In this document: piece after piece, positions 8,278-14,779 of the stretch
Numbering within the stretch: position 1 is the first letter of the stretch
Layout: every line of letters begins with the position of its first letter
Assembly: GCA_030038765.1 (NCBI GenBank)
Contig: JASHRA010000019.1
Location: 1-24,296, forward strand
DNA length: 24,296 nucleotides
Reading direction: 5' to 3'
Source of the DNA: Candidatus Dormiibacterota bacterium
Lineage (GTDB): Bacteria > Chloroflexota > Dormibacteria > Aeolococcales > Bog-877
The notes under the pieces: generated by a model
What the model saw: the letters and a program-made list of their open reading frames with translations, nothing else
What the model was told of the DNA's origin: nothing
Database searches by the model: none
Made by a program: the position numbers and the translations under genes

Positions 8278-9960
8278 ATGGTCAGGAGCGGGAGGCAGGT
8301 CAGCGGAGAGCGCGGGTCAGGGACCCCCGCCCCGGCCCGGGACGCCCTGGTCGAGGCCGGCCTGCTGCTGGCCGGCGAGCTCTCCCTGCCGGTCCTGCTG
8401 CGCCGCTTCGTGGAGCTGGCCGTGAGCATCACCCGGGCGCGCTACGGCGCGCTCGGCGTGACCGGGCCGGGGGGGCGGATCGTGGAGTTCATCACCGTCG
8501 GGCTGGACCCGGAGCAGCGCCGCGCCATCGGTCCCATCCCGAGCGGACGCGGCATCCTGGGCGCCCTCATCCACGACCCGAGGCCGCTGCGGCTGGAGCG
8601 CCTCCAGGACGATCCCCGCTCCATCGGCTTCCCCCCCAACCACCCCCCCATGACCACCTTCCTCGGGGCCCCGGTGCGGGCCCGGGGCCAGATCTTCGGC
8701 AACCTCTACCTCACCGAGAAGGAGGGCGGCCAGCCCTTCGACGGGGCCGACGAGGCGGCCCTCGTCACCCTCGCGACCCAGGCCGGGGTGGCCATCGCCA
8801 ACGCCCAGGCCTACCAGCAGCTGGCCCAGCGCGAGCGCTGGCTGGCCGCGCTCCAGGAGATCACGTCGGCGCTGCTGGCGGGGCAGCCCCAGGAGGCGCT
8901 CATGGGCTCGATCGCGCGGCGGGCGCGCGAGCTGGCCGGGGCCGACCTGGCCGCCATCGCGGTGCCCCTGGAGCCGGGCTCGAGCGCGCTGAGGGTGGTG
9001 GCCGCCGCCGGCCGCGGCTCGGGGCGCCTGCTCCGCGCCCCGGCCCGGGTCTCGGGCACCCCCTCGCACCGGGTCATGGCGACCGGGCGCCCCGAGCTGC
9101 TCCGGGGAGGAGATCTGGGCCCGACCCTGGTGGCCGGCGCGAGGATCCCGGTCTCGACGCTGATGGTGGTGCCACTGCACGGCGCCGGGGCCGTGACCGG
9201 CACCCTGAGCCTCACCCTCTCCGATCCCCGGGAGGAGTTCAACCCGGTGGTCAGGGAGCTGCTGGAGAGCTTCGCCGGCCAGGCCTCGCTGGCGCTCGAC
9301 TACGCCCGCATGCAGGCCCACTCGCTGCGCCTGGCGGTGCAGGGGGAGCGGCGCCGGATCGCCCGGGACATCCACGACGAGCCGGTCCAGGCCCTGATCC
9401 ACCTGGCACGCCGCCTCGAGCTCCTGGCCCTGGAGCAGGGCGCTGAGGCCCCGACCGGGCAGCTGGAGGAGATCCGGGAGCTGGCGGTGGCGGTGGTGGA
9501 CGGCCTCCGCCAGCTGACCGAGGGACTGCGCTCCGAGCTCCTGGAGCAGGAGGGCCTGGCCTCCGCCCTGCGCGACCTGATGTCGCACTTCGGCGCCCGC
9601 ACCGGTGTCCGCGCCGAGTTCAGCCTCTGCGGCGCGCCCGAGCGCTGGGACCCGGAGCTGGAGCGCAACCTCTTCCGCCTCGGGCAGGAGGCGCTCAGCA
9701 ACGTCGAGCGACACGCCGCCGCCTCCCGGGTCAGCGCCCGGCTCCGGGTCAGGCCCTGGGAGCTGGAGCTGCTGGTGGGGGACGACGGGCGCGGCTTCCG
9801 TGAGAGCGGTCCGGGCGCGGCCCGGCCCGGCCTCGGCATCATCGGCATGCGCGAGCGGGTCAGCCTCTGCGGCGGCCAGCTCCGCTTCCGCTCGCGCCCG
9901 GGCCACGGCACCGTGCTCCGGGTCCGGGTCCCGATCGCAGAGGGCCAGGGCAAGCTTTGA
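8278..9960 (+). CDS. GAF-GAF sensor histidine kinase, DevS/DosT-like
   Basis: This is a 560-residue soluble sensor kinase. GAF-A spans about residues 30-178, and GAF-B about 185-340. A HisKA_3 dimerisation domain follows with the H-box RDIHDEPVQ (H366). The HATPase domain has an N-box at N475 (ALSNVERHA), G1 DDGRGF (502-507) and G2 GLGIIGM (518-524). All catalytic elements are present. GAF-A contains FPPNHPPMTTFLG and GNLYLTEK. By my alignment from memory with M. tuberculosis DevS, H122 and Y144 fall on the heme ligand H149 and distal Y171. The FPP-HPP motif is wider than heme binders, so heme sensing of O2, NO or CO is a hypothesis. The gene is followed by its probable response regulator, 61 bp downstream. 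Confidence 0.93.
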   Translation: MVRSGRQVSGERGSGTPAPARDALVEAGLLLAGELSLPVLLRRFVELAVSITRARYGALGVTGPGGRIVEFITVGLDPEQRRAIGPIPSGRGILGALIHDPRPLRLERLQDDPRSIGFPPNHPPMTTFLGAPVRARGQIFGNLYLTEKEGGQPFDGADEAALVTLATQAGVAIANAQAYQQLAQRERWLAALQEITSALLAGQPQEALMGSIARRARELAGADLAAIAVPLEPGSSALRVVAAAGRGSGRLLRAPARVSGTPSHRVMATGRPELLRGGDLGPTLVAGARIPVSTLMVVPLHGAGAVTGTLSLTLSDPREEFNPVVRELLESFAGQASLALDYARMQAHSLRLAVQGERRRIARDIHDEPVQALIHLARRLELLALEQGAEAPTGQLEEIRELAVAVVDGLRQLTEGLRSELLEQEGLASALRDLMSHFGARTGVRAEFSLCGAPERWDPELERNLFRLGQEALSNVERHAAASRVSARLRVRPWELELLVGDDGRGFRESGPGAARPGLGIIGMRERVSLCGGQLRFRSRPGHGTVLRVRVPIAEGQGKL

Positions 9961-9969
9961 GCGCGGGGC

Positions 9970-9983
9970 AGGTGTTTTCACCC
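9970..9983. promoter_or_regulatory. Palindrome upstream of the response regulator (shared motif, copy 2)
   Basis: AGGTGTTTTCACCC contains the perfect inverted repeat GGTG-TTTT-CACC. It lies 10 bp after the kinase stop and 38 bp before the regulator start. It matches the reverse complement of the motif at 8237-8250 at 12 of 14 positions, which suggests one protein binds both. Confidence 0.45.
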
Positions 9984-10006
9984 GTCCCACAGGCGGCGGG
10001 CGGGGG

Positions 10007-10012
10007 TAGCCT
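10007..10012 (+). promoter_or_regulatory. Putative -10 box of the response regulator gene
   Basis: TAGCCT ends 9 bp before the GTG at 10022, and no Shine-Dalgarno site is present. This fits a leaderless transcript starting at or next to the GTG. It would allow the regulator and pseudokinase to be expressed apart from the kinase. Confidence 0.3.
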
Positions 10013-10021
10013 CAGGGCGCT

Positions 10022-10678
10022 GTGAGCGAAGGCAAGATCACGGTGGTGGTGGCCGAGGACCACGCCCTGGTGCGCGAGGGCACGAGGGAGATCCTGGCCC
10101 GGGAGCCGGACCTGGAGGTGGTGGGCGAGGCCGCGCGCGGGGACGAGGCGGTGGCGGTGGTCCGCGAGCTCCGCCCCCAGGTGGTCCTGATGGACATGCG
10201 GATGCCCGGCATCAACGGGATCGAGGCCACCCGGCAGGTCCTGGCCGAGCAGCCCGGGGCCAAGGTGGTCATCGTCAGCGCCCACGAGGACGAGGACTAC
10301 GTGCGCGAGGCGCTCGCCTCGGGCGCCTCCGGCTACATCCTCAAGACTGCCCCGGCCCGGGAGCTGGTGGAGGCGGTGCGGGCGGTGGCGGCGGGATCGC
10401 TGGTGCTGAGCCCGACCCTCTCGCGCCGCCTGGCCCAGGCCCGCACCGACCCGGCCCGGGCCAGCGACCGCCTCAGCGCGCGCGAGCTGGCCGTGCTCCG
10501 GGAGATCGCGCTGGGCCACGCCAACAAGCAGATCGCACGCAACCTGGCGATCAGCCAGCGGACCGTGGAGGGGCACCTGCACAACATCTTCGAGAAGCTG
10601 CGGGTGAGCTCCCGCACCGAGGCCGTGGTCTACGCCGCGCACCACGGCATCGTCTCCATCGAAGCCACCGACCCCTGA
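10022..10678 (+). CDS. NarL/DevR-type response regulator
   Basis: This 218-residue protein has an N-terminal receiver domain with acidic residues E12 and D13, phospho-acceptor D58 (VVLMDMRMPG) and K108 (GYILK). A C-terminal LuxR-type helix-turn-helix lies at about residues 152-212 (LSARELAVLREIALGHANKQIARNLAISQRTVEGHLHNIFEKL). It is the expected partner of the HisKA_3 kinase just upstream. The GTG start lies downstream of a palindrome and a TAnnnT box. Its stop overlaps the ATG of the pseudokinase gene by one base (TGATG), so those two are translationally coupled. Targets are unknown; the shared palindromes upstream of this gene and of the kinase are the obvious candidates. Confidence 0.95.
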   Translation: MSEGKITVVVAEDHALVREGTREILAREPDLEVVGEAARGDEAVAVVRELRPQVVLMDMRMPGINGIEATRQVLAEQPGAKVVIVSAHEDEDYVREALASGASGYILKTAPARELVEAVRAVAAGSLVLSPTLSRRLAQARTDPARASDRLSARELAVLREIALGHANKQIARNLAISQRTVEGHLHNIFEKLRVSSRTEAVVYAAHHGIVSIEATDP

Positions 10679-11364
10679 TGACCGGCGCCGGCCTGGGCGG
10701 GGGAGCTCGGCGGGCGCGGCCGACGGCGACGCACGCGCTCCAGGCCGAGATCGAGCAGCAGCGGCGCTGGCTGGCCGACCGCATCAACGAGGAGCCGGTC
10801 CAGATCCTGGCCCACGTGACCCGAATCCTCCACAGCCTGGCCGAGGACCCCGGGACACCGGCCGACACCGCCCGCGACGTGGACCGGGCCGGGCGGCTGA
10901 CCCTGGAGGCGGGTGAGCGGCTGCGGCGGATGGCCCGGGAGCTGCGCCCGCCCCTGCTCGACGACGTCGGCCTGGGGGCGGCCCTGCGCCAGTTCGCGGC
11001 CGACTTCAGCGCCGAGTCCGGCGTCGAGGTCGAGGCCGACACCGGCCAGGTCTCCAGCAGCGGCGATCCGGCCGCCGACCTGGCCCTGCTGAGGGTGGCT
11101 CAGGCAGCCCTCCAGAAGGCGGGCTCGAGCTTCGCCAGCCGGGCCCGGATCGAGCTCCACACAGAGGGCGGGCGGGTGCGCCTCAGGGTCGCTGCGGCGG
11201 GCGCGCCGCCGGACCCAGCCGCTGAGCCGGGGCCGCGCCTCCTGGAGATGCGCCAGCGGATGAGGGGCGTGGGAGGAAGGCTCGAGGTCCGCCGGGGAGA
11301 GGACGGGTCGACCGTGGTCGTGGCCTCGGTGAGGGCCGACCACACCATCGCCCGGCCCTCCTAG
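10678..11364 (+). CDS. Degenerate HisKA_3/HATPase protein (histidine pseudokinase)
   Basis: This 228-residue protein aligns along its length with the catalytic half of the kinase at 8278-9960, but it has no sensor domain and no membrane segment. The H-box is RINEEPVQ (N37) where the kinase has RDIHDEPVQ, so the phospho-accepting His is Asn. The ELRPPLLDDVGLGAALRQF region of the family is well kept. The N-box asparagine is replaced (ALQKAGSSF), the G1 DDGRG is AAGAPPD, and the G2 GLG is GPR. It should therefore neither bind ATP normally nor be phosphorylated. It is coupled to the response regulator by TGATG. I infer a regulatory partner that heterodimerises with the kinase or binds the regulator. 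The intact frame and family-like fold argue against random decay. Confidence 0.8.
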   Translation: MTGAGLGGGARRARPTATHALQAEIEQQRRWLADRINEEPVQILAHVTRILHSLAEDPGTPADTARDVDRAGRLTLEAGERLRRMARELRPPLLDDVGLGAALRQFAADFSAESGVEVEADTGQVSSSGDPAADLALLRVAQAALQKAGSSFASRARIELHTEGGRVRLRVAAAGAPPDPAAEPGPRLLEMRQRMRGVGGRLEVRRGEDGSTVVVASVRADHTIARPS

Positions 11365-11446
11365 GGCGGGGGCGGTGCCGCCGCCTCACCCCACGGCCGC
11401 CGGGGGACGGGCCAGGTATGGCGACGCGCGCCTCGCGGCGCACCGG

Positions 11447-11475
11447 CTCATGGTGCGATGTGCTGTATGCATGAG
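11447..11475. promoter_or_regulatory. Inverted repeat over the vapB start
   Basis: CTCATG (11447-11452) and CATGAG (11470-11475) form a 6-bp inverted repeat with a 17-nt spacer overlapping the antitoxin start. VapBC complexes usually repress their own promoter by binding such repeats. The arms are short, so support is modest. Confidence 0.3.
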
Positions 11476-11719
11476 GCGCACCACGGTCATGCTGCCCGAC
11501 GACCTCGACCTGCGCCTGCACGCCAGGCTCCGGGCCGTCTCCATCGCCGACCTCACGCGCGAGGCCCTGGAGCGGTATCTGCCGACGCCCGGCAGCGGCG
11601 GCCTGCAGTTCTTCGCCATCGGCGAGGGCGGCGCCCCTGACGTCTCGGAACGGGTCGACGAGTACCTGGCCAGGGCCCTCACGGATCGGGATCAGGCCGC
11701 AGCCGGCGGCTCCCGCTAG
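11471..11719 (+). CDS. VapB-like antitoxin (ribbon-helix-helix)
   Basis: This 82-residue protein begins MRRTTVMLPDDLDLRLHARL, a typical ribbon-helix-helix N-terminus with a DNA-contacting beta strand followed by two helices (SIADLTREALERYL). The C-terminal half (AIGEGGAPDVSERVDEYLARAL) resembles the toxin-wrapping tail of VapB proteins. I chose the ATG at 11471, although in-frame ATGs at 11450 and 11375 would add non-conserved residues. Its stop codon overlaps the toxin's GTG by one base. The pair is a type II toxin-antitoxin module; the antitoxin should neutralise the PIN toxin and repress the operon. Confidence 0.85.
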   Translation: MRRTTVMLPDDLDLRLHARLRAVSIADLTREALERYLPTPGSGGLQFFAIGEGGAPDVSERVDEYLARALTDRDQAAAGGSR

Positions 11720-12129
11720 TGCTCATCGTGGACGCTGGACCGCTCTACGCGGCCGCGGCCCGGGACGACCGCAACCACGCTCGCTGCGTCGAGCTCCTGA
11801 CCGCGGCGGAACGTCCCCTCCTGGTCCCGGCGCTGGTGGTGACCGAGGTGGCCTACCTCCTGGCGGACCGCATCGGGCCGCACGCGGAGCTCTCCTTCGG
11901 GCGCTCGATCGCGGCCGGAGAGCTGGTGGTCGAGCCCGTCCAGGACGCGGAGTGGGAGCGCATCGCCGAGCTGACGGAGCAGTACCTGGATCTTCCCCTG
12001 GGAGTCGTGGACGCGTCCGTCGTGGTGCTCGCCGAACGCCACCGGGCCTCCGTCGTCGCCAGCTTGGACCGCCGCCGCCTCTCGGTGGTGAGGCCAAGGC
12101 ACGTGGAGGCTCTCACCCTCGTGCCCTGA
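11719..12129 (+). CDS. VapC-like PIN-domain ribonuclease toxin
   Basis: This is a 136-residue PIN-domain protein. The acidic metal-binding residues are D5 (LIVDAGPLY), E43 (VTEVAYLLAD), D98 (GVVDASVVVLAE) and D117 (SLDRRRLSVVRP), so the active site looks complete. VapC toxins cleave specific tRNAs or rRNA. The GTG start overlaps the TAG stop of the antitoxin, as is usual for coupled vapBC pairs. The gene is convergent with acetate kinase, with a strong hairpin between the two stops. The module follows the two-component operon by about 100 bp on the same strand; whether it is co-transcribed is unknown. Confidence 0.9.
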   Translation: MLIVDAGPLYAAAARDDRNHARCVELLTAAERPLLVPALVVTEVAYLLADRIGPHAELSFGRSIAAGELVVEPVQDAEWERIAELTEQYLDLPLGVVDASVVVLAERHRASVVASLDRRRLSVVRPRHVEALTLVP

Positions 12130-12131
12130 AC

Positions 12132-12156
12132 GGGGGTGCGGTCAGCTGACCCCCCC
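12132..12156. terminator. Bidirectional hairpin between vapC and acetate kinase
   Basis: A perfect 12-bp palindrome (GGTCAGCTGACC, 12140-12151) is flanked by G5 and C5-6 runs, with a 3-base bulge on one side. It lies immediately after the vapC stop and overlaps the acetate kinase stop, a position suited to ending both convergent transcripts. No U-tract is present on either strand. Confidence 0.5.
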
Positions 12157-13233
12157 GGGTCCAAGCACCTCTCGTGCCTGGCGCGCCATCTCCAGCTCCT
12201 CCCGGGCGCGGAGCACCAGGGTCCGCACCCGGGACCCCGGCGCGGTGATCTCACGGTCCCCCTCCCCCGCCTGGTTGAGATGGTCGTCGATGGCGACCCC
12301 AAGGAAGCCCAGGCGGCGGCAGCAGCGCAGACGCAGCTCCGCGGAGCCGGCGCCGGCGCCCCCGGTGAAGACCAGCGTGTCCAGGCCCTCCAGGGCTGCG
12401 CCCATGGCGGCCACCTCCTGGGCCAGGCGGAGGAAGTAGACGTCGGCGGCCAGGGTGCAGCGGGGCTCGCCGCGGGCCGCGCCCGCCAGCACCTGGCGCA
12501 GGTCGCCGCCGGCCACGCCGGAGATCCCGGCCAGCCCGGACTCCCGGTCCAGCGCCTCCTCCAGCCGGTCCGGGTCGAGGCCGCCGTGGCGCAGCACGCG
12601 GAGCAGCACCCCGGGGTCGAGGGAGCCGGGACGGGTGGCCATCACCAGGCCGTCGAGGGGGGTGAGGCCCATGGTGGTCGCCTCCGAGCGGCCCTCGCGG
12701 ATGGCGGCCAGGGACGCCCCCGAGCCCAGGTGGCAGCTCACCAGCCTTCCCGCCGGGCCGCCGAGGAGCTCGGGCGCCCGCCGGCTGACGTAGGCGTGGG
12801 AGAGCCCGTGGAAGCCGTAGCGCCGGATCCCCAGCCCGGTGCTCCAGCTCCAGGGCACGGCGAAGGTGCGGGCCGGCTCGGGCAGGGTGGCGTGGAAGGA
12901 GGTGTCGAAGCAGGCCACCAGCGGCCTCCCCGGCAGCAGCCGGCGCGTCCGGTCGAGCAGCCGCAGCGCCGCCGGCAGGTGGAGCGGCGCCAGCTCCACG
13001 AGCGGCTCCAGCTCGGCCCGGACGCGCTCGTCGACGAGCGTCGGCCCGAGGAAGCGAGGCCCGCCGTGGACCAGGCGCAGGGCGACCGCGTCCGGCTCCG
13101 GCTGAGCCTCCAGGAAGCGCTCCAGGCCGGCCTCCGGGGAGTCCTCCTCCGCCTCGCCCAGGATCTCGTCGCCGTCGCCCAGGAGCGAGAGCTTGAGGCT
13201 GCTGGAGCCCGGGTTGACGGTGAGGATCCGCAT
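12142..13233 (-). CDS. ackA: Acetate kinase family protein (short form)
   Basis: This 363-residue member of the ASKHA acetate/propionate kinases makes acetyl phosphate from acetate and ATP, or ATP in reverse. The start is MRILTVNPGSSSLK with N7. R53 lies in LRLVHGG, D110 in CFDTSFH, H142 in GFHGLSH, the phosphate loop is HLGSG (168-172), R201 lies in ATRPGSLDP, and a C-terminal glutamate is kept in REELEMARQA. The catalytic set therefore appears complete. It is about 35 residues shorter than classical AckA (about 400), mostly by loop trimming. The ATG at 13233 begins the conserved strand. No phosphotransacetylase or phosphoketolase gene is nearby. It is divergent from the PP2C gene across 144 bp. 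Propionate or another short acid remains possible as substrate. Confidence 0.9.
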   Translation of the reverse strand: MRILTVNPGSSSLKLSLLGDGDEILGEAEEDSPEAGLERFLEAQPEPDAVALRLVHGGPRFLGPTLVDERVRAELEPLVELAPLHLPAALRLLDRTRRLLPGRPLVACFDTSFHATLPEPARTFAVPWSWSTGLGIRRYGFHGLSHAYVSRRAPELLGGPAGRLVSCHLGSGASLAAIREGRSEATTMGLTPLDGLVMATRPGSLDPGVLLRVLRHGGLDPDRLEEALDRESGLAGISGVAGGDLRQVLAGAARGEPRCTLAADVYFLRLAQEVAAMGAALEGLDTLVFTGGAGAGSAELRLRCCRRLGFLGVAIDDHLNQAGEGDREITAPGSRVRTLVLRAREELEMARQAREVLGPGGVS

Positions 13234-13377
13234 CAGCCGGCGGCGCTCCGGTTCCCCTGCACCAGCCGAGCTTAGGCCCGCCGCCGCGGCCGGGAGCGCC
13301 GCCAGAGAGGGCCGGCGGCGGCGCAGAATCAGGGTCCGGCCCGGGGGAGCGCCCGGGGCCGCAGCGGAGGCGTCTCG

Positions 13378-14037
13378 ATGGAGTTCCGGGCGGGGCTGGC
13401 GCAGCGATCGGTCCACGGTCAGGACCGGGCCCTGCTGGATCCCGAGCACGGCCTCTTCGGCGTCTTCGACGGGCTGGGCGGCGTGCCCCGCAGCGAGCGC
13501 GCCGCCGAGCTGGCCCGGCGCACCCTGGCCCGGCTCGGGGCCGAGCCCGGCCAGGAGCCGCTCCAGGCCCTGGTGGACTCGATGGAGGAGGCCGACCGCC
13601 GGATCCGGGAGGCGCGGGCCGGGGCCACCACGGCCACCGTGGCCCGGATCGAGGGCGACCGAATCCACTACCTCGCCATCGGCGACTCCCGCCTCTACCT
13701 GCAGCACGCCCGGGACCGGCTGCGGCAGCTGACGCGGGACCAGGGCGAGGGCAACGTGGTGGACAACTGCCTCGGCATCTGGGCCCAGGAGCCGGGACGG
13801 CTGACGCGGCAGCGCGAGACGCTCCCGCTCCGCCCCGGCGACAAGCTGCTCCTGGTCACGGACGGCATCACCGGGGACTTCGCGCCCGACATCCTGAGCC
13901 AGTCCGAGCTGGAGTCCGCCATCGAGGGCTCCGATCCCCAGCGCGCCGCAGAGCGCCTGGTGGAGGTGGCCCGCAAGTACGACGACCGGACCGCGCTGGC
14001 GGTCTTCCTGGGCGGCGCGGAGGACGCCCCGGGCTGA
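13378..14037 (+). CDS. PP2C-family serine/threonine phosphatase
   Basis: This 219-residue single-domain phosphatase has the metal-binding acidic residues of the family: D16 (HGQDRALL), D31-G32 (GVFDGLGG), D103 (AIGDSRLYL), D162 (LLVTDGITGD) and D202 (YDDRTALAVFLGG). The GATTATVARI strand is also present. It is soluble with no sensor or membrane domain. GGAGG lies 7 bp before the ATG. Bacterial PP2C enzymes reverse Ser/Thr kinase signalling or act on anti-sigma antagonists, but no kinase or anti-sigma gene is in the window, so the substrate is unknown. It is convergent with the ABM gene; a 7-bp GC hairpin (14093-14111) lies between them. Confidence 0.9.
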   Translation: MEFRAGLAQRSVHGQDRALLDPEHGLFGVFDGLGGVPRSERAAELARRTLARLGAEPGQEPLQALVDSMEEADRRIREARAGATTATVARIEGDRIHYLAIGDSRLYLQHARDRLRQLTRDQGEGNVVDNCLGIWAQEPGRLTRQRETLPLRPGDKLLLVTDGITGDFAPDILSQSELESAIEGSDPQRAAERLVEVARKYDDRTALAVFLGGAEDAPG

Positions 14038-14092
14038 GGGCCCGCCCGCGGCCAGGGGCCCCGGATGGAGCCCGCCCCCGCTCCCGCGTGGA

Positions 14093-14111
14093 CGCGCGCC
14101 GGCAGCGCGCG
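14093..14111. terminator. Hairpin between PP2C and ABM genes
   Basis: CGCGCGC and GCGCGCG form a perfect 7-bp stem with a 5-nt loop, between two convergent stop codons. It may limit read-through from both sides. Alternating CG is easy to find in such GC-rich DNA, so this is tentative. Confidence 0.35.
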
Positions 14112-14123
14112 CGGCCCAAGCGC

Positions 14124-14423
14124 TCAGGCCGGTCCGGGCTCGATCTCCTCGTAGAGGTCAAACTGCCGCTCCTCGAGCAGGGGGACGACGACGCCCTCGA
14201 TGTAGCGGTGAAAGTGGGGTGAGGCGCGATGCGCGTCCAGGGCGGCGCCATCGACGTACTGCTCGAAGAGCAGGAACCGGTCCGGGTCGCTGGAGGAGCG
14301 GAAGGCCGTGAAGCGCAGGCATCCCGGCTCCTCGCGGGTGGCCGCCAGGTGCGCCTCCAGCGTGTCCCGGACGGCGTCGCCCCGGCCAGCGCGGGCCCGG
14401 TAGCGGGCGAAGACGGTGATCAT
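14124..14423 (-). CDS. ABM-superfamily (quinol monooxygenase-like) protein
   Basis: This 99-residue protein has the antibiotic biosynthesis monooxygenase fold pattern: MITVFARYRARAGRGDAVRDTL, then EEPGCLRFTAFRSSSDPDRFLLFEQYVDGAALDAHRASPHFHRYI. It is closest in style to YgiN-like putative quinol monooxygenases, small dimeric ferredoxin-like proteins that oxidise quinols or act on reactive metabolites. I chose the ATG at 14423 because it begins the first conserved strand; the open frame further upstream is low-complexity. No Shine-Dalgarno site is seen. The physiological substrate is unknown and the neighbours give no hint. Confidence 0.82.
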   Translation of the reverse strand: MITVFARYRARAGRGDAVRDTLEAHLAATREEPGCLRFTAFRSSSDPDRFLLFEQYVDGAALDAHRASPHFHRYIEGVVVPLLEERQFDLYEEIEPGPA

Positions 14424-14779
14424 CGATGGAATCTTCGGCGAAGCTGCGGTCGCGCTGTTGCCATCCGGCGCGCTCCGGTCCCAGCCGCTCGGCCGGCGGA
14501 GCTCCCCTCGCGGCGCGCCACGGTCGGGGCCGAAGAGAGCGCCTGCCACCTGGGCCGGCGGTCTGCGCGGGCCACTCCGCCGGGGAGGTGCGTCCGGCAT
14601 CGGGGGCCGGAGATGAAGCCCCAGGAGGGAGGCTGCCAGCGTGAGGGCCGAGAGACGAGCCGGCTCACGCTCCTGTCGCGACCCGGTGGCGAAGGCATGG
14701 AGGGCGGCATCCAGGCGCGATCGCGGTGGCTAGAACCAGAGGAACGGAAGCAAGGCAGCGGAGGCGAACCAGAGCAGCC
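14424..14779. other. Intergenic region with one hairpin
   Basis: These 356 bp separate the divergent ABM and secreted-protein genes and contain no supported gene. One stem, AGCGTGAG (14638-14645) with CTCACGCT (14664-14671), is perfect over 8 bp with an 18-nt loop. I could not match it to a known riboswitch class. TAGAAC at 14731-14736 could be a -10 box for the downstream gene. Confidence 0.4.

Noticed and set aside
8317..9990. A 557-residue open frame antisense to the sensor kinase
   Set aside because: Its product is low-complexity and rich in Gly, Arg, Gln and Ala, with no domain. It mirrors a clear kinase gene, and long antisense frames are expected at this GC content.
14424..14779. A known riboswitch (c-di-AMP, c-di-GMP, TPP, cobalamin or fluoride) upstream of the secreted protein
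   Set aside because: The conserved core strings of these classes were not found; only one simple hairpin is present.
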